Source: CAVVNN01 sp963749605
GTDB taxonomy: Bacteria; Actinomycetota; Thermoleophilia; Solirubrobacterales; 70-9
Length of the DNA: 64,000 nucleotides
Direction: 5' to 3'
Assembly (NCBI GenBank): GCA_963749605.1
Contig: CAVVNN010000004.1
Span: forward strand, 1-64,000
Shown here: positions 26,810 through 34,829 of the stretch, one piece after another
Numbering within the stretch: the stretch's first letter is position 1
Layout of the letters: each line of letters opens with the position of its first letter
Notes under the pieces: model-generated
The model's database searches: none
What the model was told of the DNA's origin: nothing
What the model saw: only the letters and a program-made list of their open reading frames with translations
Position numbers and translations under genes: made by a program

Positions 26810-28068
26810 CCGAAGGCGCTGGTCAGCTTCGCCGCGTCGTCTTTGCGCGGGCGGGAGTGCAGGTAGCGCTCGGTGGTGGTCAGTTTCGAGTGCCCCATCA
26901 TCTCCTTCACCGCGACGACGTCGAACTCGCGGATCGCCAGGCTGCCGAAGGTATGGCGCAGGTCGTGAAAGCGGCGCACCTTGATGCCCGCCTTTCTCTG
27001 GGCCCTGACGAAACGGCTGCGTACCGCCGTGCGATCCAACGGCCCGCCGTCCGGCCGGCAGAAGACGAAGTCGTCCGGTCCCGTGAAGTGCCGGCGCCGC
27101 GAGAGCCGCTTCAGCTCGCTCGCGGGCTGGTCGGCCAACGGCACCGGCCGGAAGCGCCGTGACTTGGTGCTCTCCTCTTTGCCCGCCGACATCGCCCGGG
27201 ACACGGTCACCAGCGAGGAGGCGAGGTCGACGTCTGACCAGTGCAGGGCGAGCAGCTCGCCCATGCGCAGGCCGGTGAAGGCGGCGACGATGAACAGGGC
27301 CGCATCCTGCTCGTTGACCCGTCGCCACTCGGCCTTCGTCTCCTCGGAGTAGTCGTGGTCGGGGCGGGGGCGGTGCAGTCCCGCCCGTGCCGCACTCGCG
27401 ATCGCCTCGACTTCGGCCGGCTCGAAGGTCTCGATCGGTTTGGCGCCGCCTTCGGGGCGCTTGCTCGTCTCCGCCGCCGGGTTCTCCGCCAAACCGAAGG
27501 TCTCGCTGCGCGAGGCGTACTCGAAGATCGCGTGCAGCACCTGGCGGTGCTTGTTGACGGTGCGGGCGCTGATGTCCTCACGGTCGAGCTCGGCGAGGAA
27601 GCGCCGCACGTCGGCGCCGTCGATCCCGTTCAGCTTGCGGTCGCCGAAGGCCCGCATGATTCGCCCTCCGCGCCGCTTCTCGTCGCCTTGCGGCGCCACC
27701 AGCATCAATCTGTAGTCGGCCAGGGTCGATGGCTTGACTCGCTTCTCGTGCTCGAGGTACTCGAGCCACTCGCTGACGGCCTGATCGAAGCTCCCCTCGC
27801 GGGCGCTCTGCGTCTGGCGCAGCTCCTCCTCATGGCGCTCGATCGCCGCGGCCATCGCGAGGTAGGCGCGTCGCTCGTCGAGGAACCCCTCGCGCACCCG
27901 GCCGCGCCGCTTGTTCCACGATCCGTCGGCGTCGCGCTCCAGCCAGGCCAGTCCGAGCCGGCGCTTGCGCTGGGCGCGCCGCGAGTCGCGCCACTTCGCC
28001 TCGTAGAAGGGCCGCTCGTTGTGGGCCCTGATCACCAGGGCGCCTGCGCTCGGATCCTGCTTCGCCAT
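26806..28068 (-). CDS. Tyrosine recombinase (integrase)
   Basis: A 420-residue phage-type integrase. ATG 28068 (MAKQDPSAG) is preferred over GTG 28095 because GAGGGAG lies at ribosome-binding distance. Order: an AP2-like arm-binding region (RRLGLAWLERDADGSW), a core-binding SAM-like domain (FDQAVSEWLEYLEH, LNGIDGADVRRFLAEL), then the catalytic domain with Arg in TGLRMGELLALHW, the HDLRHT box, and GHSKLTTTERYLHS containing the nucleophilic Tyr. All key residues are present. Paired TGGGTACCA repeats and a tRNA-Asp 3' end lie 60-210 nt upstream, so the integrase sits at an element end. Confidence 0.9.
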   Translation of the reverse strand: MAKQDPSAGALVIRAHNERPFYEAKWRDSRRAQRKRRLGLAWLERDADGSWNKRRGRVREGFLDERRAYLAMAAAIERHEEELRQTQSAREGSFDQAVSEWLEYLEHEKRVKPSTLADYRLMLVAPQGDEKRRGGRIMRAFGDRKLNGIDGADVRRFLAELDREDISARTVNKHRQVLHAIFEYASRSETFGLAENPAAETSKRPEGGAKPIETFEPAEVEAIASAARAGLHRPRPDHDYSEETKAEWRRVNEQDAALFIVAAFTGLRMGELLALHWSDVDLASSLVTVSRAMSAGKEESTKSRRFRPVPLADQPASELKRLSRRRHFTGPDDFVFCRPDGGPLDRTAVRSRFVRAQRKAGIKVRRFHDLRHTFGSLAIREFDVVAVKEMMGHSKLTTTERYLHSRPRKDDAAKLTSAFG

Positions 28069-28131
28069 ACGATCTGCTCCCTCTCGCGCTCGCACCGGTC
28101 AGCCATGCCGGACGTCACCAGTATAGCGCCG

Positions 28132-28152
28132 TGGGTACCACTTTGGGTACCA
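28132..28152. repeat. Direct repeats TGGGTACCA, arm-type sites
   Basis: TGGGTACCA is at 28132-28140 and again at 28144-28152, 12 nt apart, so both face the same side of the helix. They lie between the integrase start and the tRNA-Asp fragment, exactly where arm-type integrase or excisionase binding sites are found. Each copy contains the palindrome GGTACC. They may also repress the integrase promoter. Confidence 0.5.
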
Positions 28153-28235
28153 AACGATCCTGCTCCAACCTCTTTTTGCGGCCCGATTTTTGCTTGTACA
28201 GGCATAAAACAGCCCCAGCTTGCTAGCCGAGATCA

Positions 28236-28280
28236 GGCCTGTCACGCCGGAGGTCGCGGGTTCGAGTCCCGTCGCTCCCG
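28236..28280 (+). other. Displaced 3' half of tRNA-Asp (attachment site, right end)
   Basis: Reads as a tRNA-Asp from the anticodon arm to the discriminator base: anticodon loop CTGTCAC with GTC anticodon, stem GCCGG, T-arm GCGGG/TTCGAGT/CCCGT, acceptor strand CGCTCCC and G73, with no CCA. The 5' half is absent; pairing of the anticodon stem fails at its second base, so identity stops inside the anticodon stem. This is what remains of a tRNA gene when an element integrates into its 3' end. The element therefore lies to the left and the restored full tRNA-Asp should mark its other end, which is not in this window. Confidence 0.8.
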
Positions 28281-28323
28281 CTCAGGGTGCATTTGCATAG
28301 GCCGGCCTTAGTAGCTTGTCCGG

Positions 28324-28966
28324 ATGACCAAGCTGCGCTTCAACATCGCGATCTCGCTCGACGGCTACGTCGCCGGACCGAACCAGAGCGAGGAGAACCC
28401 GATCGGGGAGGGGGGCAAGCGGCTGCACGAGTGGCTCTTCCCGCTCGCTGTCTTTCAGAGAGATGCACGGCGGCGAGGGGGGCGAGGTCAACGCGAGCAC
28501 GCAGGTGGTCGAAGGATGGTTCGAGAACGTCGGCGCGACGATCATGGGCCGCAACATGTTCGGCCCGGTCAGGGGCCCTTGGGGCGAGGACCCCTGGAAG
28601 GGCTGGTGGGGCGAGGACCCTCCCTTCCACAACCCCGTCTTCGTCCTCACCCATCACCCCCGCGAGCCGTTGGAGATGGAGGGAGGGACTACCTTCCACT
28701 TCGTCACCGATGGCATCGAGGCCGCCCTCGAGCGGGCCGGAGAGGCGGCCGGCGACAAGGACATCTCGCTCGCGGGGGGCGCGAGCGTCGCCCGGCAGTA
28801 TCTATCCGCCGGGCTCGTCGACGAGATGGAGCTTTCGGTCGTCCCCGTCCTGCTCGGCGGCGGGCAGCGGCTGCTCGACGGCGCCGGCGCCGACCTGAGG
28901 CTCGAGCAGATCCGCGCGGTCGAGGCCCCTGGGGTCGCGCACCTCGAGTACCGCGTCGTGAGGTGA
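28324..28966 (+). pseudogene. Dihydrofolate reductase-family protein, one frame break
   Basis: Begins MTKLRFNIAISLDGYVAGPN in one frame and continues from about 28460 in another: VVEGWFENVGATIMGRNMFG, FVLTHHPREPLEMEGG, DISLAGGASVARQYLSAGLV, ELSVVPVLLGGGQRL. This is the RibD C-terminal/DHFR-like fold that binds NADPH. Length (about 213 residues) is normal when joined, so the single-base break near 28455-28462 (an AGAGAG run) may be a sequence error. First chromosomal-type gene to the right of the attachment site. Confidence 0.75.
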
Positions 28967-29006
28967 GCGGACCTCATTCTCAGGACAAGGCGCTACGGTT
29001 GGACCG

Positions 29007-29933
29007 ATGGCGCCTGCCGACCCGTGGCCCGCGGTTTCCTACGAAGAGTGGCGGCAGACCCTCGACACCCTCCACGCGCACACGCAGGTGCTGGGGAAGC
29101 TCGCCGCGACGCTGGCGCCTCCCGAGCCGCAGCTCCAGCACGCGGCGCTGCGGCTGACCGCGCGGGGCTGGGAGACGGCGCCGCTGCCGGCGCCCGACGG
29201 CTCGGGCGCCCTCGTCGTGGCGCTCGACCTGCACTCCCACGAGGCGCTCGCCGAACACGCCGACGGGCGCCGCCGCGCGGTGCCGCTGACCCCGAACCGG
29301 CCGGTGGGGGAGGTGACGCGCGAGGTGCTGGCCGCCGTGGGCGAGATCGCCGGGCCGGTCGAGATCGATCCGACGCCGCAGGAGGTGCCGTGGACCGTGC
29401 CGCTGGACGAGGACGCCGAGCACGCCACCTACGACACAGGCCAGGTCGCCTCCTACTTCGCCGCCGCCGGCCGGGCGGCCCTCGTCCTCGCCGCCTTCCG
29501 CGCCCCCTACCGCGGCCGCTCGACCCCGGTGCACGCCTGGTGGGGATCCTTCGACCTGGCGGTCAGCCTCTTCTCGGGAGCGCCCGCCGAGCCGCCGTCG
29601 ACCGACTTCATCATGCGCAACTCGATGGACTCCCAGGAGGTCGCCGTCGGCTGGTGGCCCGGCGAAACGCGCTACCCGCGGGCGGCGTTCTACGCCTACG
29701 CACACCCGGCGCCCGAGGGCTTTGGGGAGCAGCCCCTCGCGCCCCCCGCGGCGCGCTGGGAGCCGGACCTGGGCCTGTACCTCCTCGACTGGGACGACGT
29801 GCGCGCCAGCGAGGACCCGCACGCCTTCGCGCTCTCGTTCGCCCGCTCCGCGTTCCAGCACGCCTGCCTCGTATGCGGCTGGGACGAGAGCCTCGCGGCG
29901 AGCGCCGAAGGAGCGCCGCCGCCGGTCGTGTAG
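29007..29933 (+). CDS. DUF5996 family protein
   Basis: A 308-residue protein. It opens PWPAVSYEEWRQTLDTLHAH, continues TQVLGKLAATLAPPEPQ and contains VHAWWGSFDLAVSLFSGAPA and FYAYAHPAPEGF, the conserved signature of the DUF5996 family. The family is widespread in soil bacteria but has no known biochemical role. No signal peptide or membrane segment is visible, so it is probably cytoplasmic. ATG 29007 is 40 nt after the DHFR-family gene. Confidence 0.8.
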   Translation: MAPADPWPAVSYEEWRQTLDTLHAHTQVLGKLAATLAPPEPQLQHAALRLTARGWETAPLPAPDGSGALVVALDLHSHEALAEHADGRRRAVPLTPNRPVGEVTREVLAAVGEIAGPVEIDPTPQEVPWTVPLDEDAEHATYDTGQVASYFAAAGRAALVLAAFRAPYRGRSTPVHAWWGSFDLAVSLFSGAPAEPPSTDFIMRNSMDSQEVAVGWWPGETRYPRAAFYAYAHPAPEGFGEQPLAPPAARWEPDLGLYLLDWDDVRASEDPHAFALSFARSAFQHACLVCGWDESLAASAEGAPPPVV

Positions 29934-29974
29934 GCCACCACCCCGGTCCAGCCCTGCGAAGGCGGCGGCGACAG

Positions 29975-31861
29975 CTACGGCGCTATCGCGGAACGCGCGC
30001 CGGCCGCGCGCACCGCGGCTGAGAGCGTTTCGATGTCGTAGGCGCCGTCGTGGCGTCGCTCGTTGACGAAGAAGGTCGGAGTTCCCGTGACGCCACTGAT
30101 GTCCGCCGAGTCGACGTCCTCCTCGACCCGCGGCGCGTGGACGTGCCGCCGCAGATCGTCGCGAAAGCGATCGAGATCGAGCTCGAGGCGCTCGGCGTAG
30201 GCAACGAGGTCACGGAGCCTCAGCTCGCCCTGGTGTTCGAGCAACAGGTCGTGCATCTCCCAGAACGACCCCTGGGCCGCCGCCGCCTCCGACGCCTCGG
30301 CGGCAGGTTGGGCGTTCGGGTGGACATCGGAGAGCGGCAGGTGCCGCCAGACGTAGCGGACGTCGCCGAAGTCCGCCAGCAACTCGCGCACGATCGCCTC
30401 GGCTTTGCCGCAGTAGGGGCACTCGAGGTCCCCGTACTCGACGACGGTCACCGGCGCCTCGGCCGGCCCGCGCAGGTGATCCCGCTCGGGATCCACCGGC
30501 ACGGCCAGGTCGGCGAGCGTCTCCGAGCCGCCCAGCAGAGCACGGATGCGCGCCCGAGCGGGAAGCATGTCGGTGGCCCGAAAGACCAGCCAGGTCAAGG
30601 CCGAAGCGCAGATGGCTGCGCTCAGCACGCCGAGCTTCGCCTCCCGCAGCTCGACTCCGTGAAACGCCAGCGCCGCGATCAGCAGGGAGACGGTGAAGCC
30701 GATTCCCGCGATCGCCCCTCCTCCGACGGTGGCGGCCCAACCGACCGGCGGGCGAAGCCGTCCCCCGCTCAACCTCGTCACCAGCCAGGAGGTTCCGCTC
30801 ACCCCGACCGGCTTGCCGAGGACGTAGGCGAAGAGAATCCCAAGCGTGACCGGCGACGAATACGCCCGCGAGAGGAAGGCCCCGTCGATCGAGATGCCTA
30901 CGTTGGCCAGCGCGAACAGCGGCACGATCGCGTAGCTCGTCCACGGGTGGTAGAGCGCCAGCAGGCGCGCGTTCGGTGAGACGGCCGCCCGCAGCCCGAC
31001 GCGGGCGGAGCGGGCCAGCTCCGGCGTCGGCTGCTCGCGAAAGCTGCGAAACAGGTCCGTCGCCCGCTCCAGCTCGCTTCGGCCCGCCGGGTGGGCCCAT
31101 GTGATCAGGCCGACGGCCAGGCCCAGCACGACCGGGTCGACGCCCGACTCGAACAACGCCACCCAGGTAACCGTGGCAAGGAGGAAGTAGACGGGCCCCT
31201 GGCGGATCCCCGCGGAGCGGGCAACGAGGGCAAGGCCGAAGACTCCGGCGCCGATCAGCAGCGGCTCGAGCGCCACGTCGCTGCTGTAGGCGACGGCGAT
31301 GACCGCCAGCGCCACCACGTCGTCGACGACGATGATCGTCAGCATGAAGCCGCGCAGGCGATCGGGGAATCGCGGCCCGACCAGGGCCAGCATCCCCAGC
31401 GCGAACGCGGTATCGGTCGACATCGCCACCCCCCATCCGCTCGCCGAGCCCCGGCCTCCGTTGAAGGCCAGGTAGATCGCGATTGGGACGGCCATTCCGC
31501 CCAGGCCGGCGAGCACCGGCAGGGCCAGGCGGCGACGCTCCCTCAGCTCGCCGACATCGAACTCGCGGCGGACCTCGAGCCCGACGACGAAGAAGAAGAA
31601 GGTCATCAGGCCGCTGTTCACCCAGTCGCGAAGGTCCTGGGAGATGCCCGAGCCACCGACGTGGATGGACAGCTGCGTGCGCCAGAGGCTCTCGTAGGAA
31701 GAGAGGTCGATGTTGGCCCAGGCCAGGGCCGCCACCGCCGCGGCGAGAAGCACGCTGGCGCTGCCGGTCTCGGTGGTGAGGAAATCGCGCAGCGGCGCCT
31801 GCAGGCTGCGGGTCCATGCGGTTCGCCCGCTGAATGCCGATCGGACCCGGGAGCCGGTCAT
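29975..31861 (-). CDS. nhaA: NhaA Na+/H+ antiporter fused to a DsbA-like thioredoxin domain
   Basis: A 628-residue protein. Residues 1-430 are NhaA: about eleven membrane helices, the ion-binding aspartate pair in MLTIIVVDDVVALAVIA, and GLMTFFFFVVGLEVRREF. Residues 450-628 are a DsbA/thioredoxin-like domain with CPYC in GDLECPYCGKAE and a cis-proline loop GVTGTPTFFVN. NhaA exchanges Na+ for H+ at the cytoplasmic membrane. The fused oxidoreductase occurs in some actinobacterial and proteobacterial NhaA proteins. ATG 31861 gives the normal NhaA N terminus. The frame is open far upstream (through the next gene on the same strand), but that extension is not coding. Divergent from the zinc-finger gene 54 nt away. 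Confidence 0.9.
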   Translation of the reverse strand: MTGSRVRSAFSGRTAWTRSLQAPLRDFLTTETGSASVLLAAAVAALAWANIDLSSYESLWRTQLSIHVGGSGISQDLRDWVNSGLMTFFFFVVGLEVRREFDVGELRERRRLALPVLAGLGGMAVPIAIYLAFNGGRGSASGWGVAMSTDTAFALGMLALVGPRFPDRLRGFMLTIIVVDDVVALAVIAVAYSSDVALEPLLIGAGVFGLALVARSAGIRQGPVYFLLATVTWVALFESGVDPVVLGLAVGLITWAHPAGRSELERATDLFRSFREQPTPELARSARVGLRAAVSPNARLLALYHPWTSYAIVPLFALANVGISIDGAFLSRAYSSPVTLGILFAYVLGKPVGVSGTSWLVTRLSGGRLRPPVGWAATVGGGAIAGIGFTVSLLIAALAFHGVELREAKLGVLSAAICASALTWLVFRATDMLPARARIRALLGGSETLADLAVPVDPERDHLRGPAEAPVTVVEYGDLECPYCGKAEAIVRELLADFGDVRYVWRHLPLSDVHPNAQPAAEASEAAAAQGSFWEMHDLLLEHQGELRLRDLVAYAERLELDLDRFRDDLRRHVHAPRVEEDVDSADISGVTGTPTFFVNERRHDGAYDIETLSAAVRAAGARSAIAP

Positions 31862-31915
31862 CGCGCCTAGCCTTTCACCCCGACCCCAAAACCGACCATC
31901 TAGGCTTGGTGGGAG

Positions 31916-32227
31916 ATGGCCTCCTGCACCCATCTCGATCACGTTCGGGTCACCCAGCTGCCCGAGTCGGTGGAGGGCTGCGAGGAGTGCCTGGCCAGCG
32001 GCGGGCGGTGGCTGCACCTGCGCATCTGCCTGGAGTGCGGCAAGGTCGGATGCTGCGACGGCTCCCCCAATCGTCATGCCAGCGCTCACGCTCGGAGCAG
32101 CGACCACCCGCTGATCCGCTCGCTCGAGCCCGGCGAGGAGTGGTCCTGGTGCTTCGTCGACGATTTCGCGCTGCTGGTTCCCGGCGTGCAGGGGGAAACG
32201 CGCATCCCGCCCTCCCCATTGGGGTGA
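31916..32227 (+). CDS. UBP-type zinc finger protein
   Basis: A 103-residue protein with a UBP/BUZ zinc finger. It starts SCTHLDHVRV, then GCEECLASGG, RICLECGKVGCCD and a histidine-rich NRHASAHARSSDHPL, giving the Cys/His ligands in the family order. In eukaryotes this fold binds free ubiquitin C termini; the bacterial proteins are small stand-alone versions of unknown role. A GGTGGGAG stretch lies just before ATG 31916. It often lies beside nhaA-type genes, as here. Confidence 0.85.
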   Translation: MASCTHLDHVRVTQLPESVEGCEECLASGGRWLHLRICLECGKVGCCDGSPNRHASAHARSSDHPLIRSLEPGEEWSWCFVDDFALLVPGVQGETRIPPSPLG

Positions 32228-32298
32228 ATCGCCCCCACCCGTCGCTGCGTACTTGCCGCGAACTGGCACGATGTTCGAACCAGCGACGCTGAAGGGGG

Positions 32299-32376
32299 AT
32301 GGTGACGATGACACTCGAAGAGGCGAAGGCCAAGCTCGATGCGACCCTGGACGAGCTTTGCGATGCCGGTGGGTAG
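32299..32376 (+). CDS. Possible 25-residue peptide
   Basis: ATG 32299 follows GAAGGGGG and runs to TAG at 32374-32376. The peptide MTLEEAKAKLDATLDELCDA is helical and amphipathic. A good ribosome-binding site and no overlap with another gene are the only support. It could be the N-terminal remnant of a lost gene. The rest of 32228-32409 shows nothing else. Confidence 0.25.
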   Translation: MVTMTLEEAKAKLDATLDELCDAGG

Positions 32377-32409
32377 TTGCGCGCAGGCGGGAGTTCGGCT
32401 GAGCCGGGC

Positions 32410-33792
32410 TCAGCAGATGCGTCGCTGCATCGAGCCCGCGGCCTGGGCCTGCGGCGAGGCCTTGCCGTCCATCTTCGCGATCGCCTTCTCGATGTCCTCT
32501 CCCAGCATTTCCGCCATGTCGCGGCTGAAGTTCTCCTTGACGACCATCCGCAGCACCGCCACCGACTCGGCGTTGGGAGGCAGTGTGTAGGCGGGGACGA
32601 TCCAGCCCCGCTCGCGCAGGCTCTCGGAGAGCTTGAAGACGTCGAGCCCGCCGTCCTTGCCGGTCGGGCGGACGACCACCACCGGCAGGTAGCGGGCGTC
32701 GTTGAGCAGCTCGAAGCGCCCGGACTTGGTCAGCTCCCGCTCGAGGTCGCCGGCGTTCTCCATCAGATTGCCGACGATCCGTTCGTACCCCTCGTGGCCA
32801 AGGCGCAGGAAGTTGTAGTACTGGAGCAGCACCGCGTTGCTGGCCCGGCTGAAGTTGAGGCTGTAGTTGGACATCTCGCCGCCCAGGTAGTTGATCTTGA
32901 AGACCAGCTCGTCCGGCACCGTCGAGATGTCGCGGAAGACGACCGTTCCCATCCCCGGGTAGACGAGCCCGAACTTGTGGTTGGAGACGTTGATCGAGCG
33001 CACCTGCTCGAGCCGGAAGTCCCACTTCACCTCGGGGTAGGAGAAGGGCGCGATGAAGCCGCCGCTGGCGCCGTCGACATGGATCGGGATGTCCCACCCC
33101 TTCTCCTGCTTGACCTGGCGCAGCAGCTCGTCGATCGCCTCGATTTCGTCGATCTGGCCGGTGAAGGTCGTGCCGAGGATCGCCCCGACGGCGATCGTGT
33201 TCTCGTCGATGTGGGGCTTCACCTCCTCGGGCCCGACGATGTGGCGGTCCGGGGTGAGCGGGATCACCCGTTGCTCGACGTCGAAGTAGCGGGCGAACTT
33301 CTCCCAGCAGGTGTGGACGTCGGCGCCGAAGACGACGTTTGGCTTGGCGCTGTCGTCGCCACGGCGCGCTCGCCAGCTCCACTTGTGGGCGAGCAGGCCG
33401 AGCATGATCGCCTCCGAGGACCCGATCGTCGCGGTGCCGACCGGCTCGCCCTCGGCCGGGGCGTTGAAGAGGCGGCCGACCATGCTCACCACGCGGTGGT
33501 GGATCTCCTCGGTCTGCGGGTACTCGTCCTGGTCGACGAAGTTGCGGTTGAGGGTCTCGGTGGCGAGCGCCTGGGCCTCCGGCTCCATCCAGGTGGTGAC
33601 GAAGGAGGCGAGGTTGAGCGCCGGGTTGCCGTCGAGGTTGAGCTCGTCGCTGATCAGCTGGTAGGCGGCCCGGGCGGGCATCGAGCCCTTCGGGATCGCG
33701 TGCTCGGGGATCTCGTCGGTGAAGTAGCGGCTGCTGTAGGTGGTGTTGGTGAGGCTGCCGGCCTCTCCCTCTCCGCTGCGTACCTTGCGCAT
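32410..33792 (-). CDS. gadB: Glutamate decarboxylase
   Basis: A 460-residue group II PLP decarboxylase, the normal length for bacterial GAD. Internal ATG 33792 (MRKVRSGEG) is chosen because the 41 upstream residues are not GAD-like. Visible features: NLASFVTTWMEPEAQAL, GTATIGSSEAIMLGLLAHKW, HVDGASGGFIAPF, and the PLP lysine K273 in SNHKFGLVYPG. It converts glutamate to GABA with proton consumption, which serves acid tolerance or GABA supply. The amine-utilisation genes nearby could use the GABA. Its upstream region contains two TGTACA sites. Confidence 0.92.
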   Translation of the reverse strand: MRKVRSGEGEAGSLTNTTYSSRYFTDEIPEHAIPKGSMPARAAYQLISDELNLDGNPALNLASFVTTWMEPEAQALATETLNRNFVDQDEYPQTEEIHHRVVSMVGRLFNAPAEGEPVGTATIGSSEAIMLGLLAHKWSWRARRGDDSAKPNVVFGADVHTCWEKFARYFDVEQRVIPLTPDRHIVGPEEVKPHIDENTIAVGAILGTTFTGQIDEIEAIDELLRQVKQEKGWDIPIHVDGASGGFIAPFSYPEVKWDFRLEQVRSINVSNHKFGLVYPGMGTVVFRDISTVPDELVFKINYLGGEMSNYSLNFSRASNAVLLQYYNFLRLGHEGYERIVGNLMENAGDLERELTKSGRFELLNDARYLPVVVVRPTGKDGGLDVFKLSESLRERGWIVPAYTLPPNAESVAVLRMVVKENFSRDMAEMLGEDIEKAIAKMDGKASPQAQAAGSMQRRIC

Positions 33793-33801
33793 CGGGGCCA
33801 C

Positions 33802-33848
33802 TGTACACGCGGGCGAGCGGGGCTCGCCGAACTTCGGACCGCTGTACA
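33802..33848. promoter_or_regulatory. Paired TGTACA palindromes around a hairpin
   Basis: TGTACA occurs at 33802-33807 and 33843-33848. Between them lies a 7-bp hairpin GGCGAGC-GGG-GCTCGCC (33812-33828). The unit sits 9 nt upstream of the gadB ATG and opposite the start of the peptidase E region. It could be an operator for divergent control. A related TGTAC-N5-GTACA palindrome is found in the amine-utilisation promoter at 45787. Confidence 0.35.
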
Positions 33849-33883
33849 ACCGCGTCGCCGCCGGTCGCAGCCACCATTTGGCG

Positions 33884-34030
33884 ATGGAGGCAGCACCCCG
33901 GCAGATCGTGGCCATCGGCGGCGGCAGCGTCGTCAGCCTGTTGGGAATCTCGAGCCGCCGCCTCGCTTACCACGGCTTCCTGCGCGAGGCGTCTGCTCCG
34001 GGGGCGCTGTCGACTCGGCTCGCGGCCTGA
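33884..34030 (+). CDS. 48-residue leader resembling a peptidase E N terminus
   Basis: ATG 33884 opens MEAAPRQIVAIGGGSVVSLL. The RQIVAIGGG part matches the first strand of peptidase E/S51 proteins, but the frame ends after 48 codons. Its TGA overlaps the ATG of the complete S51-like gene at 34030 (TGATG), so translation may be coupled. It is likely the stub of a lost duplicate, or a leader. Support is the motif and the overlap only. Confidence 0.35.
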   Translation: MEAAPRQIVAIGGGSVVSLLGISSRRLAYHGFLREASAPGALSTRLAA

Positions 34031-34821
34031 TGATCCCCCGGATCCTCGCCCTCGGCGGTCACGACTTCACCGCGCAACCGCCGGATCGCGCGATCTGCGA
34101 GCTGATGCTGCGGCTGGGCGCCGAGCGGGCCGGCGGCCGCCCCCGCATCTGCATCCTGCCGACCGCCAGCGGCGACACCTCGGAGCAGATCGGCCGCTTC
34201 TACGCCAGCTTCGGGGAGCGGCCGTGCGAGCCCTCCGACCTCTCGCTGTTCCGGCTCGGGCGCCGCCCGATGGCGCTGCGCGACCATCTGCTCTCCCAGG
34301 ACCTGGTCTACGTCGGCGGCGGCAGCCTGGTCAACCTGCTCGCGGTCTGGGAGGCGCATGACATCGGCGCCATCCTCAGCCTCGCCTGGCGCCAGGGGAT
34401 CGTCCTGGCCGGGCAGAGCGCCGGGGCGATGTGCTGGTTCGAGTCGGGGATCACCAAGTCCTCTGGGCGTCCCCGCACGGCTGCCGGCCTCGGCCTGCTC
34501 CGTGGCAGCCTCTGCGTTCACTACAACAACGAACCCGAGCGACGCGCCGCCTACCTCGACGCGATCGGCGACGGCATGCCGGGCGGCTATGGCCTCGACG
34601 ACTATGCCGGCCTGCTCTGGGAAGGCGAGAGCGCTCCGGCGGCGATCACCGCTCGCCGCGGCGCCCGCGCCTACCGAGTGGTCAAGCGCGAAGGCGCCGT
34701 CGCCGAGTCACCGCTGCCGGCCCGGTTCCTCCCCGCTCCCGCCCCGGCCACGCTGCGCGAGGACATCGCCGAGTACCGGCGGATCACCAGCATGCGCAAG
34801 CGCGCTGGCTGGCTCGGCTGA
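34030..34821 (+). CDS. Peptidase E-like (S51) serine hydrolase
   Basis: A 263-residue class-I-glutamine-amidotransferase-fold protein. It starts MIPRILALGGHDFT; a middle ICILPTASGD segment and VYVGGGSLVNLLAVW precede the nucleophile elbow GQSAGAMCWFE (Ser). Relatives are dipeptidase E and cyanophycinase, which cleave aspartyl bonds in the cytoplasm. The longer upstream frame is not S51-like, so ATG 34030 is used. Function is probably peptide turnover; the exact substrate is unknown. Confidence 0.85.
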   Translation: MIPRILALGGHDFTAQPPDRAICELMLRLGAERAGGRPRICILPTASGDTSEQIGRFYASFGERPCEPSDLSLFRLGRRPMALRDHLLSQDLVYVGGGSLVNLLAVWEAHDIGAILSLAWRQGIVLAGQSAGAMCWFESGITKSSGRPRTAAGLGLLRGSLCVHYNNEPERRAAYLDAIGDGMPGGYGLDDYAGLLWEGESAPAAITARRGARAYRVVKREGAVAESPLPARFLPAPAPATLREDIAEYRRITSMRKRAGWLG

Positions 34822-34829
34822 GGGCTGTC

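Noticed and set aside
31862..33973. Minus-strand extension of the NhaA frame through the glutamate decarboxylase gene
   Set aside because: The frame is open because of high GC, but the protein in it has no recognisable features, whereas the gadB frame is a complete enzyme.
32377..34029. Plus-strand upstream extension of the peptidase E-like frame
   Set aside because: It runs antisense through gadB and lacks homology; ATG 34030 gives a normal S51 start.
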